From positions 1 through 64,000 of the forward strand of contig JAUYAK010000043.1 in NCBI GenBank assembly GCA_030693515.1: DNA of 64,000 nucleotides, read 5' to 3'. The first letter of the stretch is position 1, and each line of letters starts with the position of its first letter. The notes beneath the pieces were generated by a model. That model did not search any database, had not been told where the DNA came from, and saw only the letters and a program-made list of their open reading frames with translations. The DNA comes from Opitutaceae bacterium. GTDB lineage: Bacteria > Verrucomicrobiota > Verrucomicrobiia > Opitutales > Opitutaceae. The translations under genes and the position numbers were made by a program. This document shows, one piece after another, positions 50,060 to 58,014 of this stretch.

Positions 50060-51532
50060 CTACGCCGCGCAGCAGCTTAGTTTTTTCACATCTTTGCCAA
50101 ACGACAGGGAGGCCAGCTTGATGCCTTCGCTGAGCGTCAGGTAGGGATGAAACGCCGACGCCAGCTCCCGCACGGCGATGCCGTGCCGGATCGCGAGCGC
50201 GGCCTCCATGAGGAGTTCGCCGCCTTCCGGCGCCAGGATTCGCGCGCCGAGGAGCCGGTCGGTTTTCCGGTCGCGGATCAGTTGAATGAATCCGCGCGTG
50301 TCGCGCGCGGCGAGCGCGCGCGGCACTTGCGAGAGCGGGACCGTGCTGGCCTCGGCGTCGTGGCCGGCGGCTTCCGCCTGCACCAAATCGAGGCCCACGC
50401 CCGCGACTTGCGGATCGACGAAGACCACCCACGGCAACGCCGTGTAGTCGCGCGAACGGGCGGCCCCCGTGAGCGCGTTCTCGGCGGCGAGAGCGCCTTC
50501 GTAAGCCGCGGTATAGACGAACATCGGTTCGCCGATGACATCGCCCGCCGCGTAGACCCCTGGCACCGTGGTGCCGAGGTGATCGTCGGTCCGAATGAAG
50601 CCATCCGCATCTACCTTCACGCCGACTTCTTCAAGGCCGAGCCCGTCGGAGTTGGGTGTGCGTCCGGTGGCGAGCAACAAGTGGCTGGCGCGAAAGACCT
50701 CGCGCTGTCCGTTGACGACAGCTTCCACGGCGACCCCGGGGCCATCCTTGAAGACACGCTGCACGGCGACGCCCGTGACGATACCCAGACCTTCCGCCTT
50801 CAGGTGGGCCGCAAGTTCCTCCGTCAACCCGGGCGATTCCGTGGGCAAAATGCGCGTCGAGCGTTGGACCACGGTCACACGGCTGCCGAGCCGGGAAAAA
50901 ATCTGTGCGCACTCCAGCGCGACATAGCGCCCGCCCAGCACGAGCAGCGACTCGGGCAGCTCGTTCAACTCAAACGCCGACTCGTTGGTGAGGAAGGGCA
51001 CGTCCGCGAGTCCGGAAATGGCGGGCACCGACGGCCGGGCTCCCGTGCAAAGCAGCACGGCATCGCCGCTGAGGCGCCCGCCATGGACCTCGACGGTGCG
51101 GGCGTCGATCAGCCGGCCCCGGCCGGGGATGAACTTGATCTTGGGATCGTCGCCGATCACGTCGGCGTATTTGGCTTGGCGCAACGCCTCGACGAGTTCG
51201 TGCTTCTGGCGAATGACGGCGGCGAAATCAGCCAGTTGGCCCGTCGTCTCGATTCCCGCGAAGCGGCCCGGCGATTGGACACGATTCAAAGCCTCCGCGG
51301 CGCGCAGGAGCGTTTTGGACGGCACACAGCCGACATTCACGCACGTGCCGCCCATCGGCAGCCCGTCGTTGATGATCGTGGCGCGGGCCCCGAGGCCCGA
51401 GGCCTTGAGCGCGGCGGAAAACGCCGCGCCGCCACCGCCCACGATCAGGAGGTGTTTGTCGGCGGTCTGCGTCGCGCGGGCCTCGGTGACGGAGGCGGGG
51501 GAAGTTTGGTCGGTGGAGCAGCAATCGGACAT
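50060..51532 (-). CDS. merA: Mercury(II) reductase (no N-terminal HMA domain)
   Basis: GGTCVNVGCVPSKTLLRAAE redox-active Cys pair; C-terminal LSCCAA vicinal Cys; AFHPYLTLSEGIKLASLSF. Confidence 0.94.
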   Translation of the reverse strand: MSDCCSTDQTSPASVTEARATQTADKHLLIVGGGGAAFSAALKASGLGARATIINDGLPMGGTCVNVGCVPSKTLLRAAEALNRVQSPGRFAGIETTGQLADFAAVIRQKHELVEALRQAKYADVIGDDPKIKFIPGRGRLIDARTVEVHGGRLSGDAVLLCTGARPSVPAISGLADVPFLTNESAFELNELPESLLVLGGRYVALECAQIFSRLGSRVTVVQRSTRILPTESPGLTEELAAHLKAEGLGIVTGVAVQRVFKDGPGVAVEAVVNGQREVFRASHLLLATGRTPNSDGLGLEEVGVKVDADGFIRTDDHLGTTVPGVYAAGDVIGEPMFVYTAAYEGALAAENALTGAARSRDYTALPWVVFVDPQVAGVGLDLVQAEAAGHDAEASTVPLSQVPRALAARDTRGFIQLIRDRKTDRLLGARILAPEGGELLMEAALAIRHGIAVRELASAFHPYLTLSEGIKLASLSFGKDVKKLSCCAA

Positions 51533-51556
51533 ACGGAGATGGGTTGAGGGTTTTGC

Positions 51557-52145
51557 TTATTTGACAGTGGAGCGGTCAGCCGGGAACCCGCTGGCGTCGA
51601 TGAGGGCGAGCAGCTTGTCGCGACTGGTGACGGCCGGATCGTAAACCAAAATCGCCGCTTTGGTGGCATAATTCACCGCGGCCTGCTTCACACCGGGCGC
51701 CCGGTTGAGCGAGGCTTCGATGCCCTGCGCGCAGGGGGGGCAATCCATCGAGGGAATCAGCACGCTGAGTTGAGCGTCGCTGGCGACCACGACCGCGGCA
51801 TCGATCCGATGATTCGCCACCGGCAGTGAAGGGTAAATTGCCGCTCCCAGCGCCACCAGCGTGCCCAGCCACAGACTGATCCGCGCCGCCTTGCCAGGCC
51901 GGCCGGGCGCAGGAACCATCTTCGCAGTCCGCTTTTGGCTTACGATAGGTGAGATACCACGCCAAGCCCAGCAGCACGAAAGTGAGGCCGAGCAGTGCCG
52001 GTCGCCATTGGGCAAACCACGCCGAGGCGGCGAAACTGCCCAGCCCAAGGGTGAGCGACAGCAGCGGTCCGATGCAGCAAAGTGAGGCCACGATGGCGGC
52101 AAAGACGCCCCCGGTCAGAATCCATGAGGAATTGGGCTTTTTCAT
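51557..52145 (-). pseudogene. merT: Mercuric transporter MerT-MerP fusion, apparently frameshifted
   Basis: Frame A from 52145: MKKPNSSWILTGGVFAAIVASLCCIGPLLSLTLG...YRKPKADCEDGSCARP. Frame B to 51557: ARISLWLGTLVALGAAIYPSLPV...LSVLIPSMDCPPCAQGIEASLNRAPGVKQAAVNYATKAAILVYDP. Switch near 51880-51905 in CCAGGCCGGCCGGGCGC. Alternative: separate merP starting at ATG 51919. Confidence 0.7.
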
Positions 52146-52151
52146 GGTTAC

Positions 52152-52183
52152 ACCATACACCGTGTAGTATGGTATAAGGTCAA
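52152..52183 (-). promoter_or_regulatory. MerR-type operator/promoter of the mer operon
   Basis: Minus strand TTGACC (-35) ... perfect inverted repeat ACCATAC-N8-GTATGGT overlapping TATGGT (-10), unusually long spacer of about 19-20 bp. Confidence 0.75.
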
Positions 52184-52194
52184 AGGCCTGTCTC

Positions 52195-52587
52195 ATGACT
52201 ATCGGAAAACTGGCAAAAAAAGCCGGCGTGAACGCCCAGACCATCCGCTATTATGAGCGAGAGGGATTGCTGGCGGACGCGCACCGGTGGCCGGACTCGG
52301 GTTACCGGGATTTTGACGAAAACGCTTTCGCGCAAATGCGATTTATTCGCTCAGCCAAAGAACTCGGCTTCACGTTGCGGGAGATTAAGGACCTGCTGAA
52401 CTTGCGGCTACTGCCCGGCCAGTCATGCCGTGAAATGCGGATGGAACTGGAACGGAAAATCGCCGACATCGATCGGCGACTGACGCAGATGCGGAAGATC
52501 CGGAAAACCTTGGTCAAATTGGCGGCAGGCTGCTCCGCACGGGGAAACACCGATAGTTGCCCCGCGTTGTGGGCGATTGAGCAGTAG
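52195..52587 (+). CDS. merR: Hg-responsive MerR family regulator
   Basis: IGKLAKKAGVNAQTIRYYEREGLL; three conserved metal-binding-type Cys (QSCREM, AAGCSARGNTDSCP). Confidence 0.94.
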   Translation: MTIGKLAKKAGVNAQTIRYYEREGLLADAHRWPDSGYRDFDENAFAQMRFIRSAKELGFTLREIKDLLNLRLLPGQSCREMRMELERKIADIDRRLTQMRKIRKTLVKLAAGCSARGNTDSCPALWAIEQ

Positions 52588-52881
52588 ATTCGCCTTGGCG
52601 CGGGTCTGGCGGCGGACCCGACTGCCACAAAGGGAAGCGGAACGTTTGCGTGAGGCGGATATCCCGGCCGGGGGTAGACTGGAAAAGTGCTCGCTGTCCG
52701 AAGCACTGGGCAACTTGACCACGAAGGAAGTCCGCTCGCCGCCGTTCTTCGATCGCATCTTAAAAAGCGACCGACGGTCTCTCGGCTCGGCGAACCCGTG
52801 AACACAAGTCGCGTGAGGCGCCTCTTCTTGGCGCATCAAATCACGTAATTTGGCAACTATACCAATGTCCCTTGATTTTTA

Positions 52882-52965
52882 GACGGTCACGGCAAAGAGC
52901 GGTTCGACGAAACCATCCAGCTTGACCGACACGGGGTGCTGCGCGCTCCGCGCAATGACAAAAGT
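52882..52965 (-). pseudogene. Possible C-terminal gene remnant
   Basis: Minus-strand stop-bounded fragment TFVIARSAQHPVSVKLDGFVEPLFAVTV*, protein-like but with no start or upstream ORF. Confidence 0.25.
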
Positions 52966-52972
52966 CTAGAAC

Positions 52973-53338
52973 TTACGGGACGTTGATATAAAGTCCGAAC
53001 TCCGTGCGGAGTTTCTTCGGGAGCTTGGCAACGACGAGGTCGTAGCTGCGCCGGATGCGACGATCGAGTTCAGCGGCAGGGAGCGCCGCAAGATCGCCGA
53101 TGCGGACCCAGTGGCGCTTTGCGCAGTAGGGCGCCTGCGTGATGCCGTCGATGTCAGTAAGATCGTCGAACTCCTCCGGCGTGCATTTGAACACGACGCC
53201 GTCGATCGTCTCGGCGTCGAGCGCGATGATCAGAAACATCTTGCCCGCGACCTTGAAGACGAGGCACTCGCCCCACTGCTTCACCCACGTCGTGTGCGAG
53301 AACGAGAGCGCGAACTGGCGCAGGACGGGCAAGCGCAT
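52973..53338 (-). CDS. MmcQ/YjbR family DNA-binding protein
   Basis: QWGECLVFKVAGKMFLIIALDAETIDGVVFKCTPEEFDDLTDIDGITQAPYCAKRHWVRI. Confidence 0.9.
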   Translation of the reverse strand: MRLPVLRQFALSFSHTTWVKQWGECLVFKVAGKMFLIIALDAETIDGVVFKCTPEEFDDLTDIDGITQAPYCAKRHWVRIGDLAALPAAELDRRIRRSYDLVVAKLPKKLRTEFGLYINVP

Positions 53339-53389
53339 AGAGCGACAAGGGAGATTTCGCGCGCAAGGCCAAGGCGCAACTGGCAGTGA

Positions 53390-53992
53390 TCAAACCCGCC
53401 GAGTCTCAAAACTCCGCGCAAGTTTCTCAGCCGTGTCGCGAACCAACCCGTTGGAATCGTTGCGGGCACTCTTGATTAAGGGCTCAACGGTTGCCTTGTC
53501 CGCGCCGATCACTTTCAGGCCACGCAAAGCCAGTCGCCGAATCCGCGCATCGCGGCTCTCGAACGCGGAGACAAAAACACTCACCGCTGAAATCGCGTTT
53601 GGCCCCAAATCGATGAGAGCAAACAGGGCCAGTTTTTGCGTTTCTGGTTCGGATGCAGCGAAAACGAGCGGCTTAATCGCTCGCTGCGGATAGCGGATGC
53701 TAATCCGCGCAAGCGTCAAAACCGCTACGTCACGAATGACCTTGTCATGATGAAAAACAAACTTCGTGACCGCTTGAATCGCTAGGTGCGCGTCTCGCCC
53801 GATGAGGTGCAGTGCGCACAGGGCACGATGCACAATGACAGTGTCGTCGATGGCCAAGCAGGACAGTATCTGCGGGACGATAATCGCAACACGTTCGGCG
53901 TCGTAGCGGCAGCGATAGAGCTGCGAATTGGAGTCACGCTCCAGCTCATCCAAGATTTCGCGGGCTTCATGCTTTGTCGCGACGTGCATCAT
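53390..53992 (-). CDS. HEAT repeat domain-containing protein
   Basis: Repeated helical units: AIQAVTKFVFHHDKVIRDVAVLTLARI, VFVSAFESRDARIRRLALRGLKVIG, PLIKSARNDSNGLVRDTAEKLARSF. Confidence 0.8.
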   Translation of the reverse strand: MMHVATKHEAREILDELERDSNSQLYRCRYDAERVAIIVPQILSCLAIDDTVIVHRALCALHLIGRDAHLAIQAVTKFVFHHDKVIRDVAVLTLARISIRYPQRAIKPLVFAASEPETQKLALFALIDLGPNAISAVSVFVSAFESRDARIRRLALRGLKVIGADKATVEPLIKSARNDSNGLVRDTAEKLARSFETRRV

Positions 53993-54072
53993 CCGCCCCA
54001 GTTGGTAGCTTCTTGCACAGCGACACGACGCCGGCTGTCACAATTTTTGATGCTGAGTCCCAGCAGCGAGAA

Positions 54073-55341
54073 TCACATCCGATACGGCAGCGGATGCTGC
54101 GCGGTGAGCACGGCGACGCGTTGTTTCACGGCGTCGAGCGCGGCGGCTTCGCCCGGGGTGCCGATGGCGGCGAGCACGGTGTCGATGCAGCCGGCGATCT
54201 CGTCCATTTCATTTTCGGCGAAGCCGCGAGACGTGATTGCGGGCGTGCCGAGGCGGAGGCCCGAGCCCTGGAACGGACTCCGGGTCTCGAACGGCACGGT
54301 GTTTTTGTTGCAGGTGATGTGGGCGAGATCGAGGGTCTCCTGCGCCTTCTTCGCGGTGAGTTCGGGGAACTTCGTCCGCAGATCGATCATGAAGAGGTGG
54401 TTGTCGGTGCCGCCGGAGACGATCTTGTAGCCGCGGCTGAGGAACGCGGCGGCGAAGGCGCGGGAATTTTTCACGACTTGCTCCGAGTAGGTCTTGAACT
54501 CGGGTTTGAGGCACTCGGCGAGGCACACGGCCTTGGCCGCGATCACGTGCATGAGCGGGCCGCCCTGGCCGCCGGGGAACATCGCGGAGTCGATGGCTTT
54601 CGCGTGCGCGGCGCGGCAGAGGATGAGGCCGCCGCGGGGACCGCGCAGGGTCTTGTGCGTGGTGGTCGTGACGAAATCCGCGTGCGGGACCGGCGAAGGA
54701 TGCACGCCCGCGGCGACGAGGCCCGCGATGTGCGCGATGTCGGCGAAGAGGTAGGCGCCGACCGAGCGCGCGATCTCGCCCATGCGGGCAAAGTCGATCA
54801 CGCGCGAGTAGGCGCTGGCGCCGACGGTGATCATCTTGGGCTTCTCGCGCTGGGCGATGGCGGCGAGTTCGTCGTAGTCGATCAGGCCGTCGGACTCGCG
54901 CACGCCGTATTGGACGAAGGTGTATTGCTTGCCGGAGAAGTTCGCCGGGTTGCCGTGCGTGAGGTGGCCGCCGTGGCTCAGGTTCATGCCGAGGATCTTG
55001 TCGCCGAGCTGGAGCACGGCGGTGTAAACGGCGAAGTTGGCCTGCGAGCCGGAGTGCGGCTGCACGTTGGCGTGCTCGGCGCCGAAGAGTTTCTTCGCGC
55101 GCTCAATCGCGATGTTCTCGACCTTGTCGACGTGCTCGCAGCCGCCATACCAGCGCTTGGCCGGGTAGCCCTCGGCATACTTGTTGGTGAGGACGCTGCC
55201 CTGCGCCTCCATCACGGCCGGATAGGTGAAGTTCTCCGAGGCGATTAGCTCGATGTGGCTCTGCTGGCGGCCGAGCTCGGCGGTGATCGCGGAGTAGATT
55301 TCGGGATCGAGGGTGCGGAGGGGAGCGGAGGTGAGAGACAT
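54073..55341 (-). CDS. glyA: Serine hydroxymethyltransferase
   Basis: [61 protein letters not shown] lysine. Confidence 0.97.
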   Translation of the reverse strand: MSLTSAPLRTLDPEIYSAITAELGRQQSHIELIASENFTYPAVMEAQGSVLTNKYAEGYPAKRWYGGCEHVDKVENIAIERAKKLFGAEHANVQPHSGSQANFAVYTAVLQLGDKILGMNLSHGGHLTHGNPANFSGKQYTFVQYGVRESDGLIDYDELAAIAQREKPKMITVGASAYSRVIDFARMGEIARSVGAYLFADIAHIAGLVAAGVHPSPVPHADFVTTTTHKTLRGPRGGLILCRAAHAKAIDSAMFPGGQGGPLMHVIAAKAVCLAECLKPEFKTYSEQVVKNSRAFAAAFLSRGYKIVSGGTDNHLFMIDLRTKFPELTAKKAQETLDLAHITCNKNTVPFETRSPFQGSGLRLGTPAITSRGFAENEMDEIAGCIDTVLAAIGTPGEAAALDAVKQRVAVLTAQHPLPYRM

Positions 55342-55346
55342 CAGGA

Positions 55347-55443
55347 ATTACGATTTAGGATTTACGATTTGAGAAATGGGCCGGGGCCGGTCGCCGGAAA
55401 ATTGCGGAGCGAAAATCGTAAATCCAAAATCGTAAATCGTAAT
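55347..55443. repeat. Long intergenic inverted repeat (ATTTACGATTT motif)
   Basis: ATTACGATTTAGGATTTACGATTT (55347-55370) versus reverse complement of 55412-55443 ATTACGATTTACGATTTTGGATTTACGATTTT; about 41 bp GC-rich spacer. Confidence 0.75.
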
Positions 55444-55934
55444 CACGCCGGCTTGGGCGCGATCAGCGTCTTAAGGTGCGCCACGAGTGACGGAATCGCC
55501 TCGACCATCTCGTCGCGCGCGGCCTCGTAGGCCTTGAGCGGCCCGCCGAAGGGATCGCAGATCTCGCGGTCGACCGGACCGGGGATGAACTCCCGGAACA
55601 GGAATAGATTCTTCGGCGCGGGCGCGCCTTGCAGCTCGATCATCGCGCGGTGCGATTCGGTCATGCCGATGACGGCCAGCGCGCCATCCAACATCTCCTG
55701 CGTGAGCGCCCGGCTGCGGTGGCCCGCAACGTCGAGGCCGACCTTCCGCAAGGCGATGACCGAGTTCTCGGAAACCTGGTCGCCGCCCCGGCCGGCGACG
55801 GCGGCGGAGACGACCTTGAGCGAGCGCAGCGGCTCGGCCTCGGCACGGAGGGCGTGCTGGAGGAGGGCCGCGGCCATCGGGCTCCGGCACACGTTGGCCG
55901 TGCAGACGATGACGATGGTTCCGGGAGAAGACAC
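55443..55934 (-). CDS. Low molecular weight phosphotyrosine/arginine protein phosphatase
   Basis: VIVCTANVCRSPMAAALLQHAL (CX5R motif); ADP-type C-terminus ...ICDPFGGPLKAYEAARDEM. Confidence 0.92.
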   Translation of the reverse strand: MSSPGTIVIVCTANVCRSPMAAALLQHALRAEAEPLRSLKVVSAAVAGRGGDQVSENSVIALRKVGLDVAGHRSRALTQEMLDGALAVIGMTESHRAMIELQGAPAPKNLFLFREFIPGPVDREICDPFGGPLKAYEAARDEMVEAIPSLVAHLKTLIAPKPA

Positions 55935-55989
55935 AGCGAGCGAAAGGACAGGGTTTCAGGCTAAAAGCAAAGCCGGAGTGGGCGGCCAG

Positions 55990-56064
55990 GTAGCGGCGGG
56001 AGGCTCGGCGCGCCGGTTCAGGATGATCGCCAAACTTCGGCGGGCAGGAACGCACCGCCGCTCC
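55990..56064 (+). repeat. Dispersed GTAG-headed repeat copy 2 plus inverted partial copy 3 (REP-doublet-like)
   Basis: GTAGCGGCGGGAGGCTCGGCGCGCCGGTTCAGGATGATCGCCAAACTTC matches copy 1 (minus strand 1-49); immediately followed by GGCGGGCAGGAACGCACCGCCGCTCC, matching copy 1 in opposite orientation. Confidence 0.6.
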
Positions 56065-56065
56065 G

Positions 56066-56698
56066 TCAGAGCTTTTTCAGGGCGAGGAGCGCGCGGTGCA
56101 GATGCAGGGCGCGCTGCAAGGCGGCATCAATCAGCGGCGGCGGACGGCGGGGGGTGGGAGATTCGTCCGCCCCATCCGGCGAAGGCTGGCCCGCCGATCC
56201 GTGCACCAGGCGGGCCTCGTCGTTGCGGACCTTGTCGGGATTGTCGGCGAGCAGCGTCTCAAGGGCGGCCCCTTGCTCCAGCGCATCGTAGGCCCTGCGC
56301 TCCTCCTCCGCCGAGATTCGCACCGCGCTGTCCGGCCGAAAACTCCCGCCGGCCGCGCCAATCACGATGATGCCGTCGCCCGGCAGACGAGGGGCAAGCG
56401 CATCGAGGAGCGCGGGCGAGGTCAGCGCGTTGGCGAGCACAAAGACAGGGGTGCGGGGAGCCGCGCGGAAACGCAGCCAGGCCGCAAACGTCGTGACCGC
56501 CGCCGCATCCGCCTCGATGTAGCGCACATCAACGACACAGGGCGGGGCCTTGCCCGCGGGCGGGGCAGGCAAATCAGCCGGCAGGTGCTTCACCCGCACA
56601 TAAACGAGCCCCAGCCCGAGATCGCGCTCGGGCGCAGCCGCGGCCCACGTCGCCGCGAGGGCGGAAAAAATGCCGGCGAGCCAAAGGCGGAGCATCAT
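56066..56698 (-). CDS. Hypothetical secreted protein, rhodanese-fold-like
   Basis: Signal peptide MMLRLWLAGIFSALAATWAAA; VDVRYIEADAAAVTTFAAWLRFRAAPRTPVFVLANALTSPALLDAL. Start moved to 56698; 4-bp overlap with purD. Confidence 0.72.
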   Translation of the reverse strand: MMLRLWLAGIFSALAATWAAAAPERDLGLGLVYVRVKHLPADLPAPPAGKAPPCVVDVRYIEADAAAVTTFAAWLRFRAAPRTPVFVLANALTSPALLDALAPRLPGDGIIVIGAAGGSFRPDSAVRISAEEERRAYDALEQGAALETLLADNPDKVRNDEARLVHGSAGQPSPDGADESPTPRRPPPLIDAALQRALHLHRALLALKKL

Positions 56699-58011
56699 GA
56701 GCGGTTGAGTTGGCGCGCGCCGATGTCGCGGCGGAAGTATTTTGCGGCACACTGGATCGCATCGCAGGTGGCGTAGGCCTGGTCCGCGGCGGCGCGGAGG
56801 GTGGGCGCGACCGCGGTGACACCGAGCACGCGGCCGCCGTTCATCACGAGCTGGCCCGCCGGGTTGCGCGCAGTGCCGGCATGCAAAATGGACACGCCAG
56901 GCGGGAGCGAAGCAGCAGCAGGCAGAGCGATCACGTCGCCCTTCGGGTAGGCGTCGGGATAGCCTTTGGCGGCAATCACCACGCACATCGCGTGCTCGGG
57001 TTTCTCGACCAGTTTCACACCGCCGAGTTCACGGCGCGTGGCGGCCCAGAGGAGCGCGAGCACGTCGTTGGCGAGGCGCGGCAGCACGACCTGCGTCTCG
57101 GGATCGCCGAAGCGGGCGTTGTATTCGATCACGCTCGGACCGGCGGACGTGAGCATGATGCCGATGAAGAGCGTCCCGCAGTAGTCGATGCCCTCGTCCG
57201 CGATGGCGTTGACGGAAGGACGAACGATTTCGTTTTCGATCCGGGCGAGCAGCGCGGTCGTGACCACCTCGGCGGGCGAATAGGTGCCCATGCCGCCGGT
57301 GTTGGGGCCGGTGTCGCCGTCGCCGATGCGCTTGTGATCCTGCGAGGTCGGCAGAATCACATAGTCGCGGCCGGAGACGACGACGAGGATCGAGGTCTCC
57401 TCGCCGAAGAGACAGTCCTCGATGAGCAGTTGTTGGCCACTCGCGCCGAATTTCCCGCCTTCGAGCATCTCGCGCACCGCGGCCTCGGCTTCAGCGAGCG
57501 ACTGAGCGACCACCACGCCTTTGCCCGCCGCGAGGCCGTCGGCCTTGATCACGATGGGGATGGGACGGGTGCGCAGGTAGGCAAGCGCCGGCGCGACCTC
57601 GCTGAAAAACCCGGCCGCCGCCGTCGGGATGCGGTGCTTGAGCAGAATCTGCTTCGTGAAAATCTTCGAGGCCTCAAGGCGCGCGCCGGCGGCCTGGGGG
57701 CCGTAAACCGGGATGCCAGCCGCGATCAACTGGTCCGCGAGGCCCAGGGAAAGCGGCACCTCGGGCCCGACGACGACAAACGCGATTTTCTCGCGCTGCG
57801 CGAGCGCCACCAAGCCCGGCACATCGTCAGCCGCGACGGGGAAGCACGCGACCTCGTCGGCGATGCCCGCATTGCCGGGCGCGCAAATCACACGCGGCCG
57901 GGCCGGCGAGGCCATCAGCGCACGCACGAGGGCGTGCTCACGACCGCCGGAGCCCACTACGAGAACGGAACCGGGAAGAATGGTTTGAGCCACAGGAAGG
58001 ATCGTGCGCAC
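56695..58011 (-). CDS. purD: Phosphoribosylamine--glycine ligase
   Basis: VLVVGSGGREHALVRAL, VVVGPEVPLSLGLAD, VIKADGLAAGKGVVVA, SQDHKRIGDGDTGPNTGGMGTYSPA. Confidence 0.97.
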   Translation of the reverse strand: MRTILPVAQTILPGSVLVVGSGGREHALVRALMASPARPRVICAPGNAGIADEVACFPVAADDVPGLVALAQREKIAFVVVGPEVPLSLGLADQLIAAGIPVYGPQAAGARLEASKIFTKQILLKHRIPTAAAGFFSEVAPALAYLRTRPIPIVIKADGLAAGKGVVVAQSLAEAEAAVREMLEGGKFGASGQQLLIEDCLFGEETSILVVVSGRDYVILPTSQDHKRIGDGDTGPNTGGMGTYSPAEVVTTALLARIENEIVRPSVNAIADEGIDYCGTLFIGIMLTSAGPSVIEYNARFGDPETQVVLPRLANDVLALLWAATRRELGGVKLVEKPEHAMCVVIAAKGYPDAYPKGDVIALPAAASLPPGVSILHAGTARNPAGQLVMNGGRVLGVTAVAPTLRAAADQAYATCDAIQCAAKYFRRDIGARQLNRS

Positions 58012-58014
58012 CGG

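Noticed and set aside
55342-55443. Glycine riboswitch upstream of glyA
   Set aside because: Too short, and composed of a simple AT-rich inverted repeat with no glycine-aptamer features.
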